This document shows, one piece after another, positions 33,261 to 43,730 of a stretch of DNA of 64,000 nucleotides. Position numbers and translations under genes: made by a program. The notes under the pieces are model-generated. The model made no database searches. It saw nothing but the letters and a program-made list of their open reading frames with translations, and had not been told where the DNA came from. The first letter of the stretch is position 1. The number at the start of each line of letters is the position of its first letter. This DNA is from Dipteronia dyeriana (Eukaryota; Streptophyta; Magnoliopsida; Sapindales; Sapindaceae): the NCBI GenBank assembly GCA_032871835.1, contig CM065299.1, forward strand, positions 46,016,706-46,080,705, written 5' to 3'.

Positions 33261-34442
33261 GCTTCTCCAAAAATTTAAAGAATACAAGATCGCTCAGATC
33301 CCCATGGAAGAAAATGAAAAGGCTGAATTATTGTCTAAATTAGCGTCAGCAACAACCTCAATCAGATCAAAGACCATTCCAGTTGCATACCTCTTTAAAC
33401 CAAGTACAGCTGAACCTAAGCATTTGGAAATTTTAGAAATCCGAACACTGCAAGACGGGTGGATGGTCCAGCTGAGAAGGTTTCTGGAAGAAGGCGTGCT
33501 CCCGAAAGATCCCGTATTAGCAAAGCGTATCAGGTATCGATCGGCTAGGTATACCATGATTGGAGGAGAATTATACAAAAAGGGGTTTTCCTGAGCTCTC
33601 CAGAGATGTGTAGCGGAAGAAGATGCACATCGAATACTTCAAAAGATCCACATAGGAGTTTGCGGGAACCACACTGGGGGTAGAAGTCTAGCGTATAAGG
33701 TACTCAGGCAAGGCTATTACTGGCCTACGCTTTTCTCAGACGCACAACAATGGTCAGAAAGTTGCAATACCTATCAAAGGATTGCTAACGATATCCGACA
33801 ACCCCCAGAAAAACTCAGAAACCTCACCGCCCCATGGCCATTCGCCATGTGGGGCCTAGACCTGATCGGCCCAATGCCAGCTGGAACAGGGGTGGAGCAA
33901 AGCACGCCATAGTAATCACTGACAATGGCACCCAGTTTAATAACCTGAAGTTCAGACAGTTGTGCGAGAAGTACCGGATTGCTAATTACTATGCCACACC
34001 AGCCCACCCTCAAACAAATAGGCAGGTAGAAGCAGTAAATAAAATTATCAACCACACCATCAAAGCAAAGCTGGATGCCAAAAAAGGAAGCTGGGTTGAA
34101 AAGCTTCTCGAAGTATTATGGGCATACCGGACGACAGCGAGGACTTCAACAGGAGAGACTCCATACACTTTAGCATTTGGAACAGAAGCTGTTATTCCCA
34201 TAGAAACATCGTATGCGTCACCACAGGTCAGGCTATACGATGAAGAACAGAATGTTGATATGCTACTACAAAGTTTGGATGAGCTAGAAGAAAATAAGGA
34301 AAAGTCCCGAATAAGAAATACAGCATATCAAAATGACCTTCGCAAAAAGGGAAACCTGATGCACCAGACTCTGGAGAAAATGCTCGGGACGTTATCGGGA
34401 GAAATTCCGGTGAAATGCGTAGCTATGTTGAAGCAATTTCTT
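33202..34442 (+). pseudogene. Element B tether and integrase with internal deletion
   Basis: 33202-33594 is the tether (AKDEGMIAYRDIAKQLLQKF, HLEILEIRTLQDGWMVQLRR). The zinc module follows in broken frame (IHIGVCGNHTGG, ESCNTYQRI), where the second Cys of A and D is Tyr. At about 33912 the sequence jumps from HAIV to ITDNGTQF, dropping about 120 bases that in A encode VVDYFTKW and beyond, so the first catalytic Asp is gone. Then HPQTNRQVEAVNKI (Glu kept) and PYTLAFGTEAVIPIET follow. It loses frame at the C-terminus around the poly-A run at 34442. Confidence 0.88.
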
Positions 34443-34649
34443 TTAAAAAAAAAAAGCTCAATGATTCGGCAAACCCTTGCGCATAAAAACTGGGGAGACG
34501 TCCTTGGTATTATGTAAGGACTCGAACGTATGATCATGATAAGCCTTGATGTAATTTTCGGGTAGCAACCGGGTATGAAACACTATTGGAAACTTGCCTG
34601 TTTCAAGATGACTCGGTTAATAATAAAGAGTCAGTTTAATAAGATACTT

Positions 34650-34922
34650 GGCAATTGAAGTCATTCGGGTAACAACCGGTTTAATAAGATACTCGGTTAA
34701 GTTACCCGAACCTCGAACAAGCCAGTTTAATAAGATACTTGGCAATTGAAGTCATTTGGGTAACAACCGGCTTAATAAGATACTCGGTTAAGTTACCCGA
34801 ACATCGAAGAAGCCAGTTTAATAAGATACTTGGCAATTGAAGTCATTCGGGTAACAACCGGTTTAATAAGATACTCGGTTAAGTTACCCGAACAACAGCC
34901 AATTTAATATAGTACTCAACAA
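34650..34922. repeat. Tandem repeat, 91-bp unit, three copies, in B
   Basis: GGCAATTGAAGTCATT starts at 34650, 34741 and 34832, exactly 91 bp apart. Each unit contains two half-units around TTTAATAAGATACT.GG. It lies between the pol end and the accessory gene end. Confidence 0.95.
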
Positions 34923-35899
34923 CAATCAGCAATAAATAGATCAAGGCCATTCAATTCAAAATAAAATAGAATTTTATTGCTCCTAAAAGAATGGTTACAG
35001 TTCAAAGAATGGTTCTGTACAAGTAAAAAATAATCAGAATTTTCTACAATTCTACAAAATTAAGGTTGCGAGGATTTCGAGCCTTTGCCAATACTCGGAA
35101 CTGGCACCATCTCATACTCATGAAGCAGGATCTCATTAGACAGCCAAGTGATATCGTCTACAGTAACATCCATCCACTGGTTGTAATCCTCACCTGGGAC
35201 TCGCCCGACGTCCGGGACTACACCTTCCACCGACTCTTGACTTGCATAAAAGGTCGAGAGAGAATGCTCGGACGGAATCTCTAAATGCATGGGATGAGGC
35301 TCTTTGCCTTGACTACGGCAGTAGGCTCTCCATTCCTTCATCTGAATCCGAAGAGATTCCAAGGACCGGTCCACGTGATGTTTGATTGACAGCTCCCAAT
35401 TAGCTCGGGCCTTCTCAGTCGCCCTATTCTTAACCTTGAAGAACTCGCCGGCCGAAACTAGCCCACGTTGAAATTTCTGAAGAAGTAGGGCATCGTAAGC
35501 AGGGGATCTTTTCAAACGATCCACCGCTTGGACTTCAAGTTCCAACCTGGCCTCTCAGGAAAGGGATTCAACTGTCAGCACTTGGCACTCCAGATCTTTG
35601 ATTTTTTGGTCATACGCCGATTTCTCCTGCTCCGCCTTGAGCATGGATTCTTCAGCAGAAGATAGAAGATTTTGAAGTGATGCAACCTTCTCTTTTGCCA
35701 GAGATTCCTTGTCATCGGTTTCAACCTGCTTCGCCAGACAATGGTCGGTAAATATTTGTACAGAACCGACCTCTTGCTGGTAAGCTTTCTCGTCTCAAAC
35801 ACGGCCCTCCTCACTCGCCTTCAGCTGAGCCTCTAGACGCCTTATTCGATCGGCTTGATGTTGTTGCATCTGAATAAGCTCAGCTAATTCGGCCACCAT

Positions 35900-35964
35900 C
35901 TTTAAAGGAATATACTTAGAAATCTGGCAGAAGCAAAATAATAAAAGAGTCGGATTCAACTTAC
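35900..35964 (-). other. Intron 2 of the accessory gene in B (65 nt)
   Basis: Minus strand: donor TTAT/GTAAGTTGAA (GT at 35964-35963), acceptor CCTTTAAAG (AG at 35901-35900) before ATGGTGGCC. Phase 0. Confidence 0.7.
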
Positions 35965-36760
35965 ATAAGATGCACCGTTAAAAACATTTTGGAGACGTTC
36001 GGTCAGGGAACCATCCTGAAAGCCACTCCAGCGGTCTTCCCGGATAAAAGCCCGACCGGAGGATATCTCCTATAGCATATCCTGAGGAGAAAGGAATAAA
36101 GGAACCCCCGAGGGTTAAGCTCTCAGATAACCAAACTCGGGGGCAGGAAAAGCCCTGTTCGGTTTTAAGGATGGAGAAGGAACCCCCGAAGGTTCAGCCC
36201 CCATATCTTCAACTTTAGGGGTTGAAGAAGCCCTACTCGGTTCTGAAGTGGCGGCATCTATTGATGCTCCAGCGCCAACGCTCGGGGCAATCTCATCCAT
36301 AACATCTTCATCACTGGAGTAAATAAATGAGACTACCCGAGGAACTTTGAGAGGACTAGACGGTGAATTAACTGCCTTTCGCTTCTCAACCCGAGAACGG
36401 TGGAAGTTAAGATCAACAGCAAGATCTTCCTGCAGATCGTCCTGAAACGACTCAAAGAATTCGGCACCTGCAGGCACTTGATCCTTCAAGATGTTACCAC
36501 CGTCGTCGGCTTCAAACAGTCCAACAGGCTCTTCACACTGGCCTTCACTCTGGCCACTTGGACCAGTAGAATCCTGAGTAGGAGGCTGAGCACCCTTAAC
36601 AACACACTCGGGAGTTCGTTCCTCAGCAGTGTCGGTTTCCTCATCAGGCTCGGTGGAGCAATACCCTCATCTCCCTAACGTGAAGCTTCCTTTCTACTCG
36701 CTTGCAGAATCGCCTTTACCTGGGGAGCCTGAAGATCGCTGACAACGTCCGTATCGAACA

Positions 36761-36762
36761 CT

Positions 36763-36800
<38 letters not shown>

Positions 36801-36860
36801 ATGTTAGAAAAGAAAATGAAAAGCAGAAAAATACAACAGAAAGGGCGTCGGGTTATTTAC
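36761..36860 (-). other. Intron 1 of the accessory gene in B (100 nt)
   Basis: Minus strand: donor GGCGAT/GTAAATAACC (GT at 36860-36859), acceptor ATATTTTAG ending at 36761 before TGTTCGATACGGAC. Phase 1. In D the corresponding intron is also exactly 100 nt (45041-45140). Confidence 0.75.
36766..36798. repeat. (TA)n microsatellite inside intron 1 of B
   Basis: About 16 TA units just ahead of the acceptor (in minus-strand reading), where the D copy has a pyrimidine-rich tract. Confidence 0.9.
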
Positions 36861-38001
36861 ATCGCCTGCGATGGCCCAAAATCTGTCTAAAGAAGCTGAG
36901 CTTTATCAAATCCTCCTCTTTAAAAAGGTAGCTCTTTCTCCTTTTCTCCAGAGTACGAACAGCTGCCCGAGTCAGCCTCTTCAGCTTAGAATCACTATAA
37001 AAGATTATTTTCTTATTCCACGCTTCGGGAGAACAGAAGAATCGGGGAACACTCAACACCTTTCGAGAGTCCCCAGATCCAACAATCACGTTGAACCCGA
37101 GAGCCCCTCCAGCAAAAAACCAACCGTTCTTCCAGAACTTGTTGGATGTAGGGAATCCCCATATAAAACACTTTTTTTTTGGGTCATCAGAAGCATCGAC
37201 CTCCTGATTCACTTTTGGTTCATTGAGAACCTAACCGTCTGATGGAGTAGATGCAAGAAAATAGGTCCCCATTTTGCTAACCTACCTCAGCGTAAAGAAA
37301 TGCCTGATTTCATTCGGGGAAAGCGGCGAAAGGTTTATTCGACAGAACATGTGCCACATGCACATCAAGACTTTGTAACTATTCGGGGCCAATTGAGCTG
37401 GGGCTATCCCTGCTTCAGCTAAAAACCATGTAATAAATGATAGAAAGGGAAGTGTGACGCCGCAGCAAAGCATGGATCCATAAATCGCGACCATACCCTC
37501 AGGAGGATTCCATACGGCTCTATCCCCCGCAGGAACCAAAGTAACTGAGTCAGGCAAGTCGAATCAAGAGCGGTATTTTTCTATCTTAGCTGGCCCGACC
37601 ACATTCGGCTCAGTATCAAAGCCACTCGGGCAAGTATCAGAAAACGAAAGACGAGACACCTTGTACACTTCATCAACGTCACCCACGTTAACAGTCTGTT
37701 CCCTGGTCTGAACGCTGCTTGAGCCGTGCTTGTATACCTTACTTCTGCTCTGATGTTTACCCATCTTTCGAAAAGATACCCTGTGATCAGAAATATCAGA
37801 ATCAGAACTAGATGGAGAACTCGATACAGGGCTGAAAGTGATGTTAGGGTGAATCCCAGAAATATCAACCTCTAAGAATGGAGGTTCATCTATTAGGATA
37901 TCCCTCAGTAATCGTTTAATGCAAGAAACTAACTTGAAATCCCCATGTTCTAATGCATCAAAACAGAGTTTAAAGAGACGATGACGGGAAGATGGCCCCA
38001 T

Positions 38002-38417
38002 TAAAACTAACCTTGAATTGAGATTGATGCAAGATCTTCAAACGGAGAATCGCTAACTTATGGATAAAGAAATTTCTTTAAAGACGAGACGGCTCGACCC
38101 TATGATTTAAAGGCGGGAAAAAACTTATGATGAAACTCGATGAAGTAGGTGGCGTTTGGGGAAATGCAAAAATCATTTCTCATAAATGATATTGAAAAAC
38201 GAAGAGACGATGGACGCGTGTCAAAACAGGAAGTAGCTCTCGACCGTCAGAACTTCAAAACATCATCATCATTTAAGATCTCACGTGATGAAGCGAATCA
38301 AAATTACAGATTCACCATTAAGACACACCATTATGACAAGACGGCTATTCTGACGAGTGAAAATTAAGACGATTAAAATACTCTTGCCCGAAATAAAATT
38401 TACTCAGCAAAAATATT
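38002..38417 (-). promoter_or_regulatory. Promoter-like region of the accessory gene in B
   Basis: Between the accessory-gene ATG and the polypurine tract. Minus strand blocks shared with D: CATTTATGAGAAA (38177-38195 here, 41196-41214 in D), ACACGCGTCC (38209-38220) against GCACGTGTCC in D, and the TATA-like CCTTTAAATCATAGGG (about 38095-38112) against CCTTAAGATCATAGGG. A CACGTG box lies at 38282-38287. Called from conservation and position; no transcription data. Confidence 0.5.
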
Positions 38418-38429
38418 TTAAGGGGGTAT
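38418..38429 (+). other. Polypurine tract of element B
   Basis: TTAAGGGGGTAT directly before the 3' LTR (TGTCGTAC at 38430), the second-strand primer site. The same tract, reversed, borders the 3' LTR of D (40948-40959). Confidence 0.9.
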
Positions 38430-39311
38430 TGTCGTACTTGAATTTTACCAAGCATACACATCATTGACAGGAATGAGAAAATAGCCAGGTGGATGCCTAA
38501 ATGGGCACTCAGGAAATATCCTACGAGGCATCATTAAAGAGAAGAAAGCTCGAATAAGCATATATTGAATGAAGCCTACTCGGAATCAGTTAACAACTCT
38601 CGGGACTGGTTAAACAACGCTTTCACTCGGGCTCAAACGGCGCTACTCGGGACCATCAGGTATAACTCTTACTCGAGAATAAAACACGACTCGATTAAGA
38701 ACTTGGTGCTTATTTCACACGGATTAAGTTATTAAACATTCGAAGATATCCATCAGGAAAGAAACCCAAATAAAATGGAACATTAAGTTAGAAGAGTCCC
38801 TAATCAGGAAATAACTTGATTACTTTAAGACTACATTCTTATAAGGAAACAAGTCCAAATTGAACAGCACTATTAGAATCCCACTCGATTTCCATAAGAG
38901 ACTCCGAAATAGGAAAGAAGACAAATCAACCTCAAACAAGTAACCGAATCACAATTAAATACAAAGATCTTGTATTACTTGTACTACTTGTACAAAGCAG
39001 ATTAGGGTTCTATAAGCATTTAAATAGACCCATAATTTGGCTCCAAAAGAGATAGGCAATATAGCATACAGCAATCATAGCAAATACAGAGAGAAAAAAT
39101 AGAGATCGAGAGCTTGTAAACATCATATTTTCATAGTGGATTTTGGCTTGGTTGATCCTTCAACCACCCGTGGACGTTTCTCTGGTCATCGGAGTTTTAC
39201 CACATAAAACTTGTCTTCGTTACTCTCTCTGAATCTCTCTCTCTTTGAATCAATAGCCGAAATCCAATCCTTGTTGGCTTTTCTGACATAATCCATAAAT
39301 CGACGTCAGCA
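38430..39311 (+). mobile_element. Element B 3' LTR (882 bp)
   Basis: TGTCGTACTTG to GACGTCAGCA. It differs from the 5' LTR by scattered substitutions and one extra short segment near 38472. TATA-like CATTTAAATAGACC at about 39017-39030. Confidence 0.95.
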
Positions 39312-39879
39312 GTATTTAATTATGATTGTCTACTTGTTCGAAGTAGTTTGTCTTCTTTCCTGTTTCGGAGACTTGTATTGAGATCGAATGGGACTCGAGT
39401 AATGTAGTCCAATTAGAACTTATTTCCTTATAATAACGTAGTCTTTTTGAAGAAATAAAATTGTTGCCTGATTAGGAACCCTTTCTGCTTGATATTTTGT
39501 TCTTCTTGGAAGTTCTCTTTGATATGGATATCTTCACGTATTTTAATGACTCGATTCGTGTGAGCTACGCACTGGGCTTTTTTTTTATTTTCTTCATGTT
39601 TGTCCCGAGTAGAACACAATATCAGCTGGTCCCGAGTGATGTCATCTGATCTCGAGTAAAAAATGTCATCAACCAGCCCCAAGCATCATTAACTGACCCC
39701 GAGTAGTATATGACGTTAGTTGACCCCGAGTAGGTTTTGTTCAATACCTGCTTACTCGGGCTTTCTCTTCTTTGGTGATGTCTTGCAGGATATTTTCCGA
39801 ATGCCTATTTGGACACCCATCTGGCAATTTTATCCTTTTTGTCGATGACGTGTACATCTGATAAAATTCACATATGACA
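39312..39879 (-). mobile_element. Element A 5' LTR, outer part
   Basis: Resumes with GTATTTAATTATGATTG after B and ends CATATGACA at 39879. Together with 27813-28139 it gives about 890 bp, matching D (886 and 877 bp). The frame at 39428-39682 is chance. Confidence 0.9.
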
Positions 39880-40061
39880 ACTAGATAAATAATTCTTTTT
39901 ATTTATCTACTTATCAAATATAGTCTTTAATATTAATTATACTACCAACAATAATATAATATTAGGAGACCAACTCCTACTAGGAAAAAGATTTTGACTT
40001 TTAATTAAATAATTAATTAATCAACAAATTAATTAATTTTCATTTAATTAAATAATAAAAT
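39880..40061 (-). mobile_element. C-family LTR (minus), first visible piece
   Basis: AGATAAATAATTC...TTAATTAAATAATAAAAT matches 12318-12500 of the inverted solo LTR. It is bordered by A on the left (its first ~760 bp are missing) and by D on the right. It resumes at 54359. Confidence 0.88.
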
Positions 40062-40947
40062 TGTTGACGTCGATTTCTGGTTGTATAATAAAAGCCAACA
40101 AGATTTGGATTTTAGCTGTGATCTCAAAGAGAAGAGAAGGAGAAAGTAATCAGACTAGTTTTTACGTGGTAAAACTCCAATGACCAGAGAAACGTTCACG
40201 GGTGGTTGAATAATCAACCGAGCCAAAATCCATTATGAATAGAATAATTACAATTCTCGATCTCTCTTTTTCTCTCTGTATTTTTTTATATGATTCTGTA
40301 TATTTTATGATGAGATTATGGGTCTATTTATATGTTCATAGAACCCTAATCCCCTTTGTGCAAGTAATAAAATATCTTTGTATTTAACTATGATTGGTTA
40401 CTTGTTTGAAGTAGACTATTTTCTTTCCTATTTCGGAGACTTGTATTGAGATTGAATGGGACTCTTGTGATTCAGTCCATTTAGGACTTATCTCCTTATA
40501 AGAGCGTAGTGTTTTTGAAGAAAAAAAATTGTTGCCTGATTAGGAACCCTTTATGGTTGATATTTTGTCCTTCTTGGAATTCCTCTTTGATATGGAAATC
40601 TTCGCGTATTTTAATGACTCGATTCGTGTGAGCTACGCATCGGGCTTGTTATTTGGTTTCCTTCATTTTTGTCCAGAGTAAAACACGATATCAGCTGGCC
40701 CCGAGTGACATAATCTGTTCCTGAGTAGAAAATATCATCAACTAGCCCCGAGTATCTTTAACTGACCCCGAGCAGTATATGACGTCAGTTGACCTCGAGT
40801 AGGTTTTGTTCAATACTTGTTTACTCGGAATTCTCTTTTTTGGTGATATCTTGTAGGATATTTTCTGAATGCCTATTTGGATGTCCATCTGGCAATTTTA
40901 TCCTCTTTATCGATGACGTGTACGTCTAATAAAATTTACATATGACA
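40062..40947 (-). mobile_element. Element D 3' LTR (886 bp)
   Basis: Plus-strand start TGTTGACGTCGATTTCTGG, end ACATATGACA at 40947. Several percent different from the 5' copy at 53482-54358 by eye. TATA-like ACATATAAATAGACC on the minus strand near 40322-40337. Confidence 0.95.
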
Positions 40948-40959
40948 ATACCCCCTTAA
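40948..40959 (-). other. Polypurine tract of element D
   Basis: ATACCCCCTTAA on the plus strand, the reverse of TTAAGGGGGTAT in B, adjoining the 3' LTR. Confidence 0.9.
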
Positions 40960-41303
40960 AATATTTTTGCCGAACAGGGTTTCATTTCAGACAAAAGTAT
41001 TTTAATCAATTCTTCAATTCTTACATCTCTTCAGTGCTAGAGTAAATGTCTTGTCATAATGGCGTGTCTTAATGGTGACCCTGTAAATTCGATTTGCCTC
41101 CTCACGCGAGATCTTAATGATGGCGATGTTTTGGAGTTTTGACAGCGAAAGCCAGTTCTTCTCTTAGCACGTGTCCTTTGTCGCTTCATTTTTCGATACC
41201 ATTTATGAGAAACGACATACGAGTCTCCCCGTGCGCCGCTTACATCATCAAATCTTATCATTGATTTTTCCTGCCTTAAGATCATAGGGTTTTGTGCTAT
41301 TAT
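40960..41303 (+). promoter_or_regulatory. Promoter-like region of the accessory gene in D
   Basis: Homologous to 38002-38417 in reverse. Carries GCACGTGTCC (about 41168-41177, with a CACGTG box), CATTTATGAGAAACGAC (about 41200-41216) and CCTTAAGATCATAGGG (41274-41289). The nested LTR at 41304 sits between this region and the coding start. Confidence 0.5.
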
Positions 41304-43730
41304 TGTTAGGATTATGCTCGATAGCAAGAGTGTAATATTGTAATTAACAATCGTTTCATATGAATAAAGTTATTTCTAGTTTAACAAATCTTATAGCATT
41401 TATAGTTTAATTATTATAATTGTCAAAAGTAAATAATCATAAGGTCAAAAGACTATGAGAAAAAAATAATTGAACATACATCTAGATATGTATGAGGTAG
41501 ACACAATTCTTTAGTTAGTCTTAAATAATATTCACAACTTAAGATAGAAGGTTGGGTGCTTTTATCTTGTCAAAGTTGTAGATTCTTTTCCTAACATTTG
41601 AGTGGGATCAAATGTGTTATAATGAGTCTAAAATCATCAAAGTGTGGTGTCTATAGGCAAAAGAATCTAGTGCACTGGGTGCATTAAACAGGATCAAAAT
41701 GAAATACTTTATCTAGAACCGTCAATGGATAAAAGTTTTCATTTGAAGACAATCGGAGAGTCTATCTCAATCCTGAGATAAATGATGGACTTATGGTTGC
41801 AAGTGTTATCATTTGAGTTATCAATGAGTACGATTATATAGCATAGTCTATCCTCGATAGTTTGGTGGTATTCATTTGTTAATCGATAGAGGACTTCATT
41901 TATAGATATGGACATCGTGGCTCCATTTATTGAATGAGAGTATAATACCATCATATGGTGTTTTGAGGTATTGGATATTAAATCTTAACGTTAAGGTTTC
42001 AATAGTGTCTATTGAAACAAGGCTTCTGGACAAGTCAAAATATCCAAGTTCAAAATGTGGTCATATGAGTAAATATGGTAACTTGGAGAGCTATAGGCGG
42101 TCTATGAGCTCTTGGTGATTACTGGTATTCTTCTCGAGGATACACTTTCTCCAATAAGGTTGTCTAGGGTATGAATGAGTAACATCAACTTATTCTATCT
42201 TTATTTAAGAGTTCAATTTTAGTTCTTTAGTGGAATTAACTAAAATTAAATAGATTGGACCTAAGTGAATCATTTGTTGATTGTGATTGGGTTGTGTCTA
42301 TTGAAGCTTAATTTAGATATCCCGTCAAGATCCTCAATCCACACGAACTTGCATGGATCACTTGATATATTCTACGGACCAATTTAGGGGTCCATCTAGA
42401 ATTGTATTAAGGCATGTGAACTTATTTCTTTTTGTAAGAATAGGTCTAGTTCACATGTAGACTTTTTTATTAAGGTCCAATGGATTTAATAAAATAAGAA
42501 AAATAATATATAGCCATTATATATAGTATGGGCGGCAAGGCTATTGAGAATAGCTTAAATATATTATTTTATTTTATTATTTAATTAAATAGAAATTAAT
42601 TAATTTATTGATTAATTAATTATATAATTAAAAGTCAAATCTTTTTCTTAGTAGGAGATGGGCTCCTAAAACTATACTATTGTTGGTAGTATAGTTAATG
42701 TTAAAGACTATATTTGATAAGTAGATAAATAAAAAGAATTATTTATCTAATTAAATTAGGAAGTCTTTAATATGGTTACAAATACCTTATTGAGTTTGAT
42801 TAGGAGTCTTGGTTGAGGATAGAATTCTTTTTTTAAAAGGATTCTTAACCATCAAGTAAATCAACCTAAGGAAAGGATTTTTAACTACCAAGTAAATCCT
42901 TCTTAGGAAAGGATTTGTGATCCTAATCTATATCATATAAAATTCGGACAGCCCATATATATATATATAAAAGGATTGAATTCCTTTAAGATAAGGATTC
43001 TTAACTACCAAATAAATCCACCTAAGGAAAGGATTCTTGTCAACCAAGTAAATCCTTCCTAGGAAAGGATTTATGATCCTATATATATGTGTGTGTGATT
43101 TTCGGCCAGCTCTAAGAAATCTATGATGAAAATTTCGGCCATGCTAGGTAATTTTCAAGAGAGAATTTGGCTTAGCAAGAAAGAATTTTGAGGGAGAAAA
43201 ATTTAGTTTTTGCTCTAGACAAAATTCGTTCAACGCATAGATAAAGGGTATGGAATTCGGCCAAGGAGAAAAGAGAAAAAGAGAACGTTTTTGTTTTCGA
43301 TAGTATACTAATATCCTTTACATCAAAAGGGTTTTGTGTATAACATTGAATCAAGGTTCACACAAGTTTCAATCAAATTAATTGATAATTCACAAGTGAC
43401 CGGACGTTCTTGGATTTTTCTCTTGGAGGATATTTGTAACTAACAAAGAAAAGATTTTGCTTTGTCTCCATCCTCAGGTATGCAATTTAAAGAAAGGGAG
43501 CCCACACTCCAAGGTGATTCACATTCGTGATTGGATTAGAAATCTTGCGGAATCAATTCGGCACTTTTTCAATCATCATGAGGAAAAGGTACGATACTTA
43601 TATATACATCAATTAATCTAGGGTTAAGGTTCTTGTTGCATAAAGGGAAAAAAAAATTATTTATACGTAAACCCTAATTTTCATTTTTATCATGCTTCCG
43701 TTGCATTTTGAACCCATTCTTTTCCCTACA
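41304..43730 (+). mobile_element. Solo LTR of the C family in the accessory-gene leader of D
   Basis: TGTTAGGATTATGCTCG to TTTTCCCTACA, 2427 bp. Flanks are ATTAT (41299-41303) and ATTAC (43731-43735), a 5-bp target duplication with one mismatch. The longest and cleanest C LTR here. U3 has repeated blocks (GGATTCTTAACTACCAA, AAGTAAATCC, TAGGAAAGGATT) at about 42836-42925 and 42998-43075. Small frames in it are not genes. Confidence 0.93.

Larger units (their letters stand above)
35060..38001 (-). pseudogene. Tat1 antisense accessory gene, most complete copy (B)
   Basis: A minus-strand, three-exon gene converging on gag-pol. Exon 1, 38001-36861, starts MGPSSRHRLFKLCFDALEHG. It includes a domain resembling the Pfam family named 'putative gypsy type transposon' (MVAIYGSMLCCGVTLPFLSF, EAGIAPAQLAPNSYKVL), about residues 165-240. 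Exon 2, 36760-35965, is acidic and Ser/Pro-rich (RVVSFIYSSDED). Exon 3, 35899-35060, starts with a coiled coil (IRRLEAQLKASEE) and ends IGKGSKSSQP. Exons add up to 2777 nt, about 925 codons allowing for one lost base in exon 2. Stops lie at 37564 and 37282 in exon 1, in exon 2, and at two places in exon 3. Function unknown; nucleic-acid or Gag-like roles cannot be told apart. Confidence 0.85.
28140..39311 (+). mobile_element. Tat1 element B, complete, 11.2 kb
   Basis: Complete from 5' LTR (TATCGTACG, a TG changed to TA) to 3' LTR end (GACGTCAGCA). Flanked by GTATT at 28135-28139 and 39312-39316. Order: LTR, primer binding site, gag, PR, RT, RNase H, second RNase H, IN, tandem repeats, antisense accessory gene, polypurine tract, LTR. 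Gag and most of pol share one frame. It is defective: two stops in gag besides the family stop, about a dozen in pol, and an integrase deletion. The LTRs differ by several percent by eye. Confidence 0.95.
19450..39879 (-). mobile_element. Tat1 element A, 3' end lost, interrupted by element B
   Basis: Gag-pol is on the minus strand from 27767 down to about 22083, and the convergent accessory gene is on the plus strand to 21033. The 5' LTR is 27813-28139 plus 39312-39879, split by element B. Its outer end, CATATGACA at 39871-39879, abuts a C-family LTR. The 3' LTR and the first exon of the accessory gene are missing; copia C1 takes their place at 19450. Coding regions carry many stops. Confidence 0.9.

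Noticed and set aside
34650..34922. Possible CRISPR-like array
   Set aside because: Repeats are 91 bp without unique spacers and lie in a plant retrotransposon.
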